Shown here piece by piece: positions 54,785-64,000 of a DNA stretch of 64,000 nt. The stretch's first letter is position 1. Each line of letters starts with the position of its first letter. The notes under the pieces were generated by a model. It was not told the origin of the DNA and did no database searches. It was given only the letters and a program-made list of their open reading frames with translations. The stretch is from Euborellia annulipes (Eukaryota > Arthropoda > Insecta > Dermaptera > Anisolabididae): NCBI GenBank assembly GCA_023213315.1, contig JAKCPI010025337.1, positions 62,001 to 126,000 on the forward strand, read 5' to 3'. The position numbers and the translations under genes were made by a program.

Positions 54785-55905
54785 TAAGGACACTTCCCGA
54801 TGAGCTAGAGGTGTGAAATTTGATATTTAAGAGTCATTTTTGATGACGCAAATTGTGAGTTTGGTTTTACCAAAATGGACCAAACTAATGTGGTACTTTA
54901 TTTGAAACCCTTCGTGAATTAATGTAATTTCAAAAGACTTCCCGATGGGCTAGAGGTGTGAAATGTAATACTTAAGAGTCATTTTTGATGACGCCACTAT
55001 ATGGTGGTTTTGATCAAAATAGACCAAACTAATGTGGTACTTTATTTGAAACCCTTCGTGAATTAATGTAATTTCAAAAGACTTCCCGATGGGCTAGAGG
55101 TGTGAAATGTAATACTTAAGAGTCATTTTTGATGACGCCACTATATGGTGGTTTTGATCAAAATAGACCAAACTAATGTGGTACTTTATTTGAAACCCTT
55201 CGCAAATTAATGTAATTTCAAAAGACTTCCCGATGGGCTAGAGGTGTGAAATGTAATACTTAAGAGACATTTTTGATGACGCCACTATATGGTGGTTTTG
55301 ATCAAAATAGACCAAACTAATGTGGTACTTTATTTGAAACCCTTCGTGAATTAACGTAATTTCAAAAGACTTCCCGATGGGCTAGAGGTGTGAAATGTAA
55401 TACTTAAGAGACATTTTTGATGACGCCACTATATGGTGGTTTTGATCAAAATAGACCAAACTAATGTGGTACTTTATTTGAAACCCTTCGCGAATTAATG
55501 TAATTTCAAAAGACTTCCCGATGGGCTAGAGGTGTGAAATGTAATACTTAAGAATCATTTTTGATGACGCCACTATATGGTGGTTTTGATCAAAATAGAC
55601 CAAACTAATGTGGTACTTTATTTGAAACCCTTCGCGAATTAATGTAATTTCAAAAGACTTCCCGATGGGCTAGAGGTGTGAAATGTAATACTTAAGAGTC
55701 ATTTTTGATGACGCCACTATATGGTGGTTTTGATCAAAATAGACCAAACTAATGTGGTACTTTATTTGAAGCCTTACGCAAATAAGGCCCTATTAACTAT
55801 AGTTTTGAATTTTGATATTTACGAGTCATTTTTTTATGATAATGAATAATTTTTCAATTGAACCAAATCAATACAGGCCAAACTAATGTGGTACTTTATC
55901 ATATT
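54785..55905 (+). repeat. Tandem array, period 144 bp, about 8 units
   Basis: CTTCCCGATG starts at 54793, 54938, 55082, 55226, 55370, 55514 and 55658: 145 then exactly 144 bases each. Units contain GGGCTAGAGGTGTGAAATG and CACTATATGGTGGTTTTGAT. The first and last units are diverged, the inner ones nearly identical. Confidence 0.92.
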
Positions 55906-55959
55906 GATGATTTTTGATAAGACTAAAAGACTAAAAAGCTTAAAATAAAAATAAAATAA

Positions 55960-56240
55960 AAAAAAGATTTTTAAAAAAATGCTTTTATTTAAATTGAACT
56001 AAAAAGAGAGAAATAAGAAAGAAATAATTTAATTGTTCTTGTTAAAATTTTTTTAATATTTATGACTTAAAATAAAAGCGTGGGGCGCGAGCCTCGGAAT
56101 CACTTCGAAGCGCCCCACGCTTTTATTTTAAGTCATAAATATTAAAAAATTTTAACAAGAACAATTAAATTATTTCTTTCTTATTTCTCTCTTTTTAGTT
56201 CAATTTAAATAAAAGCATTTTTTAAAAATCTTTTTTTTAT
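55960..56240. repeat. Near-perfect 280-bp palindrome
   Basis: TAAAATAAAAGCGTGGGGCG mirrors CGCCCCACGCTTTTATTTTA around a ~20-base GC-rich loop; arms of ~130 bp extend through GAGAGAAATAAGAAAG with scarcely a mismatch. Confidence 0.85.
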
Positions 56241-56592
56241 TTTATTTTTGACTTTAGGACTATTTTAGTCTTTGAAAGACACTTCTTCTCAGAAGTTCTA
56301 ATCCTTTTTGACAAATTTGCGCAAAGTATTAATTTGAAAAACACTATACAATAATAAATTCCTATGATTTCTCAAATATCTATAAAACATTTAATGGCGT
56401 AAAAAAAACACTTTTATTTGAGATAGCACAATTTTAATTATACTGTTTTGTAAAGCTCAAAAAGCTAAACATTTCTGATTATATAACTCATTTTTGCTAT
56501 TTTGTCCTTTACTACCTTTTAATTTCCAAGTATCGATATATTCGTTGGTTGTTTGGGCTTGATGTTGAAATTGATAAAATAGGAGAAAAAAC

Positions 56593-56704
56593 AGCGCCTG
56601 TTTATCCACCATACACACTATTTATTTGCAAATAATTCAGGTGGCTTTTTGCAACTAGAAATATTTGCAAATAAATATTGTGTATGGTGGATAAACAGGC
56701 GCTG
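56593..56704. mobile_element. Short MITE (112 bp)
   Basis: CAGCGCCTGTTTATCCACCA mirrors TGGTGGATAAACAGGCGCTG; the inside has ATTTGCAAATAA words. Confidence 0.7.
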
Positions 56705-56816
56705 GTCGTTTCTCATATATTGATATATATATATGCTTATATGTTTTGCTCTTTTTAATGTTTAATATGTTAATTAAATCAATAAAGTGCTGAGAACTTT
56801 TTGATTAATACTAATC

Positions 56817-56855
56817 TATGACGTTTCGGGTCGCTTATCGCTCCCATATTCAGGA
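56817..56855 (-). ncRNA. Hammerhead-class hairpin, core altered
   Basis: CUGAAUA (G8 to U), extra U, stem II GGG..CCC, GAAAC, GUC. Part of a foldback around 56780-56890 (TTGATTAATACTAATCTAT). Confidence 0.35.
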
Positions 56856-56890
56856 TTTAATCAACATATATAGATTAGATGTATTATATT

Positions 56891-57778
56891 TTGCTAGATG
56901 CTAGCGTTCACTCATCCACGTACATACACAACCAACTTTTACTTTTAGTCCTATATTCAAATATTGGGGAATAAATACTAACGTTTTTCAATAAGAGGAA
57001 ACAGTTTCCTCAACAGAGTGTTTCATTTCGTGGCTGCTTGCTCCTTTATCCTCTTATTGTTAAATATAACAACCACTTTATTTCTTCAACTAACGTTTTT
57101 CTTTATTCAATACAACTTCTCTTGTGTTAAGTAAAATTGTCCATAGTAGAGTTGGAATCCCGTCATGTACAATTAATACTACAAAATACTATTATTATTA
57201 AAAATAAAATTTGCCATTGGCAATGATCTATCTTTGTTCATTTGACACATTACATCTGCAATTAAATTCACTCTCGAAAAAAAAATTCCTTGGCAAGTGA
57301 AATTGTTCTCCACTGACTGAAATTGATTAGCTTTGAGTAAAATTGTGAAAAATTCTAATTTGTGAATGAGCATCGTAACTTTTTCTTTTAAGAAAGCCTA
57401 TTTTTAAAATTATAAAACATAGAATATTTTATTCACTTTGTTTAAAAACATATTTTAGTACATCTTGTTAGGGATTTGAAAATCTATCTTTTCATCATGA
57501 CACCTGTCTTAATAAATAAATCAACCATGTTTAAAATTAAATGAATTATTGTAAGCCTTGATTACTCTAATCATTAAATAACAGCATTTATAATAAAATT
57601 TTATTTCGGAGGCATATAATAGTATTTTTATTTTATGATTAACGCGAGTATTTATTATTTATTTATTTTATTAGTTATTTATTTTATTTAAATATTTTCG
57701 AGATTTATTTATTTGAATTAGATATTAGTATTCAAAACATCTCGATTCTTTTCGGACTTAACTAAGTCATTGAGATAT
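56891..57778. other. AT-rich spacer, nothing seen
   Basis: No gene or repeat recognised. Confidence 0.45.
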
Positions 57779-57890
57779 ATATCTAACAAAGCTGTGAGTG
57801 TTATTTATTGGCGAGGCCAAACATCCCATGTCTTCCGGGAATCGAACCCAGGTTCTCCAGCCTTTCCGGTGCATAGGCGTATAAATCTCG
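57779..57890 (-). repeat. SINE4, truncated copy
   Basis: Reverse of the SINE4 3' part: AACAAAGCTGTGAGTGTTAT, GGCGAGGCCAAACATCCCAT and the B box GGGAATCGAACCC; it stops within the D arm. Confidence 0.65.
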
Positions 57891-58108
57891 AAAATATTTA
57901 ACTATAACTGGACCACACGGCCTTAAAACTTTGGTGTCAGTAGTGTATTAGAGCAGACCCAGATGTCTGTCCCTCTACTAGTTTAACAAGCGGCGCACAA
58001 GTGGAAAATTTTTCTTTAAAGTTTTTCACTTTGTTAGTGATTTGCACGACTAACTGCGCATAAGAGGAAGTGAGTTTTATTGGTGTAGGTCCGGTGGTCC
58101 GAGGGTCC

Positions 58109-58235
58109 GGTGGCCTGGTGCAATGGACAGCACGCCTATGCCCCGGAAAGGTTGGAGTTCCTGGGTTTGATTCCCGGGGCCATGGGATTTTTGGCCTCGC
58201 CAATAAATAACACTCACAGCTTTGTTAGATATTTA
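58109..58235 (+). repeat. SINE4 with an almost intact tRNA cloverleaf
   Basis: 58109-58184 folds: acceptor GGTGGCC/GGCCATG (5 pairs plus one G-U), D stem GTGC/GCAC, anticodon stem CCTAT/AAAGG (4 of 5), T stem CTGGG/CCCGG with loop TTTGATT. Loop position 33 is C, not T, and the body GGCCTCGCCAATAAATAACA follows, so it is a SINE head, not a working tRNA. Confidence 0.65.
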
Positions 58236-58790
58236 TTTTATTAGTTATTTATTTATTTTTTTTGAAAATCTGTGATTTAATTTTTTTTTTTAATTCCCAG
58301 ATTAATACAGTGGATTTACTGATCATTCGAATTTCCGGCTTTTTCGTACAAATTTACGTGTATTCAATTACAAATTTACCGTTCCCCAGAGATTTTTTTA
58401 AAAATTCTGTACTCCCGATGATTGTCAATTTCGATAATTCGTACAAAACCTCCCGTCCCGTGACCATACGAATTATCGAGATTTTACTGTATTTTTTTCT
58501 TTTCTGATGGATTATCTCGGTACCCCATCGGTATTATTAAAAAAATTAAATATATTTAAATAAAACCCTAAGTTCTACTGCTAATGATTTGAATTCCACC
58601 ATTAATATTATTTAAAATTTGAAGTTTGCGATTGAGACCGAAACGATAAGTAGGTCTATAGATAAGTAATTGCTATCTTATCGTAACTTCTCCGATATAT
58701 TGTAGGAAACTCTCTAATTGAACTGAATTGAACTAAACAAGTATATTTTGTCATTATTATTAAAGAAAACGTTTCATGGTTCCTGTTCAA
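58236..58790. other. AT-rich spacer, nothing seen
   Basis: No gene or repeat recognised. Confidence 0.45.
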
Positions 58791-59060
58791 AATTCAAACG
58801 TCGATGCGTTCATTTCGATGTGTAACACGTTTATCCATTAGGCCCTTACGTCTTGGCCCCGTAATGGTTGAGGTGAGGGTGGGAGGAGTGAAGTTTCCAC
58901 TTGAATGTTATCAGCTTTTTTGACTAATGCCCACCTCGTGTCCTACACATCAATGAACGTTGTTTACGACTCCACTTTAACAAATCGCCTTTTGATACGA
59001 ACCGTATCTTCAAATTGATTCACAGGTGTAAATCAACAGGTTTTTACAACCTCATGGCGC
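58791..59060. other. Single-copy higher-GC block
   Basis: No repeat partner and no sustained frame. GATTCACAGGTGTAAATCAA is a small imperfect palindrome. Possible regulatory DNA. Confidence 0.25.
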
Positions 59061-59245
59061 AAAAAGGATGTTTAATTAATTAAAACCGAGATTACTATGC
59101 CAAATTTAATCAAAGAGTAATTTAACACTATGTTTTGCTAATTATTGTATGTTATGTTTTTAACTCCATCTTAAAAAAAATTCAGTATAGATATAGTGGC
59201 AGTTCCTTAATTACTTGTTTATTAAACTTAATTTATTTGATTATG

Positions 59246-59462
59246 TACAGTGAGGGTCAATATTAAGTCCCACCCATGCTTTTTCTACATTTGATTATTT
59301 CGTTGTTTTTATAAAAGAAAATGAAAATCTTTTTTGAAAATTTTCTAGGTTTGGACCATGAAAGTTTCCATTAAAAAATATAGTCTAATATTTTTTTTTA
59401 AACAATGAAACAATCACAATTAGAAAAAGCATGGGTGGAACTTAATATTGTCCTTCACTGTA
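59246..59462. mobile_element. M1 MITE, copy 7
   Basis: TACAGTGAGGGTCAATATTA to AATATTGTCCTTCACTGTA. Confidence 0.8.
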
Positions 59463-59951
59463 CATTAAGTAGACAGAATTTTTCTGTAATGCGAGGAGAT
59501 AATTCAGGTGGGGCCCCTTCCCAAAAAAAAGAAAAATTCACCTATAACATACCGAATATCAGAATATTCACTATATTTTTCCAGTAAATTATATATCTAG
59601 TTTAGCTTGACTGAAAGAAGAAACTCGCTAATGTAAAGACATAGGGAAAAATCAATTTTTGAAGAGGAATTAAAATTACAAAAATTTTTCACTGAATATA
59701 AGTCTGGTTACCCTTTTTGAAACCGATAAATACCAAAACTAGGAATTTACATTAGTTCCTTGCAAAAATTCAACTCAATCGGATAAAACGTTAATTAGTA
59801 AAATTTAAAAAAAATACTGAATGTCTGGTGAAATAAGTTTTTCTCAATATATGAATTCACTATTTTTTTTATTTATTTTTTTTTTTTATTTGACCAAATA
59901 ATCAATCCATGAATTATCCGTTGCATTACAGAAACATCTTGTATATCAGCC

Positions 59952-60455
59952 AACAACTTTCTCTTACCTTTGGTAATTGAAAGTTGTGTTCTATGCTTTT
60001 CACACCTGATTTTTTTGTGTCGACATATATTTATTTACCAAAAGTATAATACACTAGGAAACACACAAAAAAAAAAAAAAAACTGAACAAGTTCACTAGT
60101 AAAGTATTAATTCACTGGCCGATTTTCTTCAAATGCTTCGTGTTAAATGCCATGGGGAATATCCAACTTAAATAAGGGCCTCAAAACGTGTATTTTCATC
60201 CAAATATCGACTTCAAATATTTGACAACGATCCAATACTTTCTCTCTTTATAAATATAATATATATTACATATATAGACATTGGGCGTAACTAGGGGGTC
60301 CCCCAGAAGGCTTGTGGACCCCCAAAAGGCTCCCCGCCCCAAGAAAAATTGAAACAATATGGGGCCTTCCAGGGCTTCCCCCCCAGCGAGGATGGCTGGG
60401 CTCATGACACCCTCCAGCCAAATTCCCTAGTATGTATATAGATAAGAGAAAGAAA
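59952..60455 (-). repeat. Family A, copy with an internal hAT-like insert
   Basis: Hairpin part CAACTTTCTCTTACC...CACACCTGATTTTTTTGTG at left; ends AGATAAGAGAAAG. The insert 60264-60420 opens TGGGCGTAACTAGGG and closes TTCCCTAGTATG. Confidence 0.6.
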
Positions 60456-60589
60456 AAATATTTTTAATATTAATTTTTCTTCAAAAGTATTTTTAAAGAT
60501 CAACATTTACAATACAAGACTTTTTGTCTCTATTTTTATTAATATATCCATTAACTATTTTTTTTTTTTTTTAATTCTCTTCTAATTGT

Positions 60590-60720
60590 TATTAATCGAT
60601 GCCTTTCTGACGTCAAATTTACCGGGTCTATGATTCATGCCAACGTGATGTTAATTAATATGTAGGAAGTTTGACATGAAGCTGAGTGCGGGATTTGAAG
60701 ACGTGATTATGTGGCTCCCC
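60590..60720. other. Single-copy block with a CRE-like site
   Basis: TCTGACGTCAAAT at ~60607 is a full CREB/ATF core (TGACGTCA); GTTAATTAATATG nearby suits homeodomain factors. Confidence 0.25.
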
Positions 60721-61899
60721 CCCCCCCACCTCCTCCCTCTTTCTCTCCCTATCATACGCTCATCAATTTAATTATCTCATTCATATAAATTAATAGTAAT
60801 ATTTTGGTAGTACCTCCTACTTTAGATTGATATATAATGAAACAGGCTGGAAAATATCATATATTTTTTTTTCCTTGGAAATTATCCAAAAATGCAATTT
60901 GAACTTCCTCATTATTATTATCTCAAACGCTTTTTAATTTTATTTAATATTTACTTGTTAGTTAAAAAAAAAAAATCACTATTATTCAATCACAGCAATA
61001 ATTTAATTTTTAAGTTCCAAATTAAAATCCTATTAAGCTTTTTACTAATATTTCTTACCTTTTGAGGAAAAATTTAATTCATTAAATAATAATAAATAAT
61101 TTACTTTCAGTAAAATACTACTTTTAGTAAATTATATACAATGTGCTTCCGGTTAGTTAATGATTTTTTTTTTTAATTATTATTATTTGTTAAGGTAAAA
61201 TTAAATTATGCATTAAATATTTTATTACTTTTTTATATGAGTATAATATATATTTAATTATTATATAATTAAATAACAATTTAAATATTAAAAAAAATTA
61301 ACTTCCGATTATGAATTTTAGGGTTCATGTATTCGATTACTTACAAAAATATTCTCTATTTAAAAAATTAAAATAACAGATATTTTATTGCCAAATTTGT
61401 GCAAGGAGATAACACAACAATATACCATAGTCATAGGCGTAATTAGAATTTTTTTTGGATTGGGGGTCGGAGGGTTTTTTATTCCACATGAAACTTTTAC
61501 TATAACATGAAAATTTATTTTTAAATATTATTATTATTATTATTATTATTATTTTTTTTTTAAATCGCGATTTATTTGTAGATCGAGAGAAAGAGAACCA
61601 CTATCCATTTATCAACTGAATATTAGCACATTATTAATATATTGTTTGACTTCATCTGTCAATTAATCTCTCGTTAGTTATAATATTATTTGAGATTGTA
61701 TCTTCCGAATATAAATCTTAGATAATGAACATGGATCCCTTTCGTGTGGAAACAATTAAGCCGGATGTAAGCTTCGTTGGGGTTTAATTGGCAATTATGC
61801 GTGAAGTTAGAATTTTTTTTTATATATATTTTTTACTAGAGGCGAAGGTAGTATAAATAGAAAGAACCTTAAAAGTTTAATTAAAGAAATAAATTCTTT
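60721..61899. other. AT-rich spacer, nothing firm
   Basis: Includes a (ATT)n run at 61522-61552 and a one-sided MITE-end look-alike CATAGGCGTAATTAGAA at 61434. Confidence 0.45.
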
Positions 61900-62175
61900 C
61901 TCTTATAGATGAATGTTAATATATAGAAAGAAATTATCGTATTGCATTTCAAAAATATTTTGATTTTGAGGGGCCTGTGTGTATGTGAGGGTGAAATTTT
62001 ATATTTGAGTTAGATACCCTACTGAGGCGTGAAAATAAACTTTTAAATAAAATAGGCCTAAAAGTACTATAGTACTTTACTGATGTATTTTTTCAGTTTT
62101 TTTTTCGATTTTCTCAAAATTGGCTTTAACGATTTTGATTAAAATTCAAAATTATTTTTTAGATGATGAAATAAA
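61900..62175 (+). repeat. Family A fragment
   Basis: ATAGAAAGAAATTATCGTATTGC, AAAGTACTATAGTACTTTAC, TCGATTTTCTCAAAATTGGC. Confidence 0.55.
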
Positions 62176-62389
62176 ATAAAATTATTTTTTTTTTTTCAAT
62201 AGGCCCCAGTAAATAAATGAAAAAATAAAAAAATATAATTTGACCAAGTTTAACAAAAAGTTCTAATTTCTTCTTTTTTAGTCTGATTTATTCATTTATT
62301 TAATTTACCAATTCTTTCCTCGGGAGGGATGGTGCTTGTTTCCGTTGTTACTCATTAGAATTTCTTGCTTGTTCAAAATCTTCTCTATT

Positions 62390-63055
62390 GAATTAGGTAC
62401 CCCCCCCTGGGACGAGACACGAAGCTTTGGAACAAAATCGACTAAAAAGTACTAGTACTTTTCTGATGTACTTTTTCAGTTTTTTTCGATTTTCTCAAAA
62501 TTCGCTCCAACGATTTTAATTAAAATTCAAAAATCAATTATAATGTTCTTTAAATTATATATTCTCATTTTGACTTTGAAGCCCACTATTATACTTCATA
62601 GGAAAGATAGGGGAAATGATTGCCATGGTAACAAAATATAAATATTTTCCCATAATTTTTTTTTTTTTTTTTTTTTCTCATTCACACTCACACTCACACA
62701 CACATTCACACTGTCTTTTCGGCAGCTCAGGCCATATAAGACATTTACGATAACCGTTATTTATGAATTTATATATATTAGGGTCCAGGCATTTTTATTT
62801 AAGCCATCTGGTATCCAGATGGCTTAAATAAAATCATCGGACTGCCTGGGGTCCGAACCCGCGACGTTTGGTATATGAGGTTAGCACGCTAACCTCTACA
62901 CCACGCCCCGTGGGCTTCACATACTTAAAAATTTTACATCTTGAATTCTATTATATCGGCGGAAACTAAATATATGCCGACACAAAAAAATGTGGTGTGA
63001 CAAGCACAGAAGTTAAGAGAAAGTTGTGTGCTGTGCGACCAGTCACACCAGATTA
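62390..63055 (+). repeat. Family A, copy with SINE1 inside
   Basis: From TTAGGTACCCCCCCCTGGG through ATTGCCATGGTAACAAAATA, interrupted by SINE1, then ATTTTACATCTTGAATTC and a shortened hairpin to 63055. Confidence 0.7.
62652..62915 (-). repeat. SINE1, copy d, full length, best preserved
   Basis: On -: head GCCCACGGGGCGTGGTGTAG, B box GGGTTCGGACCCC, body hairpin TTTAAGCCATCTGG/CCAGATGGCTTAAA, tail TATGGCCTGAGCTGCCGAAA, (TG)n and a 20+ A-tail. Inserted in family A, so younger than it. Confidence 0.8.
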
Positions 63056-63189
63056 AAAAAAAAAAATGTCTTAAAAAAAGTTTAGGCTGTATCTGCATAG
63101 TATCCATCCCAAAAATTCATACCTAAAATACCTTCCTTTTTAGAATGAAACTCAATAAAAAAAAAAAAAAAAAAGAGAAAGACAGTTTG

Positions 63190-63660
63190 ACATAATTAAA
63201 TACCAGTTAAAAATATTGCAAGTGGATAAGCGGAAGTGAACCTCGAAAGAGCACTTAAAACCCTTTTGTTTGTGTTTAACACATCACAATGACGACGTAC
63301 GACAACATTTGCCGGTAGACGATACACACATGGGTTGAGTGAACATTTAATCGGATGCATAGGCCACGCGAGTACCGACAGACGTGACCCGCAACCGGAC
63401 ATTACCATCACCTTCCTGTATGTCTATCAAACACGTAGGTGTTAAGATTAGAAAGATTTGTGATCTGCAATTCTATCCCCTCATTTATTCAACCATTTGT
63501 ATCTGTAATTTCTATTAAAAATCGGTCACTTACTTTCAGTAACATATAAAGCGCTAGCGGCTGTCTTCCTGTCCCTTAGTGTATGTGCCTATCAGTGCGC
63601 TGATTGGTCAGAATAAAAGGAAGTTGAGACAAAGAGGGAAATTTAAAATTTAAAAAGTCA
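63190..63660. other. Single-copy block
   Basis: Balanced composition, no repeat partner. A - strand frame of 71 codons (63411-63196) is unrecognised. 63595-63625 has CTGATTGGTCAG (inverted CCAAT) followed by AATAAAAGG, weakly promoter-like. Confidence 0.3.
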
Positions 63661-63720
63661 GAGTGGGAAATACAAAATTCCCAAACAGTGAGCTAGAATA
63701 AATTTGGTGCATTTGCTCCC

Positions 63721-64000
63721 CGAAGACGAGCAAGGGAGTCCAGGGGGGCGGCTTTTTCACTTATATTTATATAATTCGTTAATGTCCTTCCGTTTGTCTG
63801 TTACGCTCTATTTGGGTAACTTCCCGTTGGAATTTCGAAACCAAATTTTATTTGCTTAAAGAGGGCCTTTTTGGGATTTCAGTAAAATTATTTTCGTCCG
63901 AAAATCGCTATAACTTTTTGAGTTATTAATTACTGAAGTTACGATTTTAATAATTTAATAATTTTCTTGTAAACTATAGAATGTCCTCTTTAGGCATATA
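63721..64000. mobile_element. Helitron-related fragment at the window edge
   Basis: GACGAGCAAGGGAGTCCAGG matches the 3' part of the Helitron at 32937-33067. The following TTTGTCTGTTACGCTCTATT is typical of non-autonomous element bodies. Truncated by the window end. Confidence 0.4.

Larger units (their letters stand above)
54635..56545. mobile_element. 1.9 kb foldback element with satellite-like core
   Basis: ATCGATATTTGGAAATTAAA at left mirrors TTTAATTTCCAAGTATCGAT at right, with AAAGGACAAAATG inside; TA-rich target. Holds a 144-bp tandem array and a large inner palindrome. No coding. Confidence 0.75.

Overview
This window is animal nuclear DNA, AT-rich and almost filled with mobile-element debris. 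The only complete protein gene is an intronless U2AF1 (U2AF35) at 38807-39526 on the + strand. Its sequence is arthropod-like, for example GSHLIANVSDEEMQ after residue 63. Eukaryotic features include tRNA-derived SINEs, LINE and mariner remnants, MITEs with superfamily-specific target-site duplications, a Helitron with correct ends, and a Helentron/DINE-1-like element with a minisatellite. I infer an arthropod with a repeat-rich genome; the species cannot be told from this window.

Layout. 1-17 kb: copies of a 0.65-0.8 kb unclassified repeat (family A, ending in a ~90 bp hairpin), foldback elements and SINE pieces. 17.8-24 kb: two piggyBac-type MITEs, several hAT-type MITEs with 8-bp duplications, a Tc1/mariner MITE, and the first copy of a 1.2 kb duplicated segment. 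25-33 kb: more family A, MITEs made of reiterated short words, a LINE 3' end and a 131-bp Helitron. 33.7-35.6 kb: a three-level nest, with a minisatellite-bearing Helentron-like element inside a mariner-type MITE inside family A. 35.7-43.6 kb: Penelope-like foldbacks, the U2AF1 gene, and another nest (hAT MITEs in a Harbinger-type MITE in family A). 45-47 kb: a 1.6 kb foldback with ~730-bp arms. 52.5-53.8 kb: second copy of the 1.2 kb segment. 54.6-56.5 kb: a foldback with a 144-bp tandem array and a ~280-bp inner palindrome. 57-64 kb: SINEs, family A, single-copy blocks.

Two sites, at 9788 and 43015 on the + strand, join a polypyrimidine-CAG acceptor directly to a GTAAG donor with no exon between. 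That is the signature of recursive splicing, so much of the window may be one very long intron with U2AF1 nested inside it. Several higher-GC blocks without repeat character could be regulatory DNA.

The most interesting signal is a recurring small hairpin of the form stem I - CUGANGA - N - stem II - GAAAC(N)GUH - stem I. It occurs at a dozen or more places, mostly in facing pairs inside foldback elements. The base-paired positions change together from family to family, as expected for hammerhead ribozymes of Penelope-like elements or retrozymes. A constant extra base before stem II and a loopless, self-complementary stem III are departures from the textbook form.
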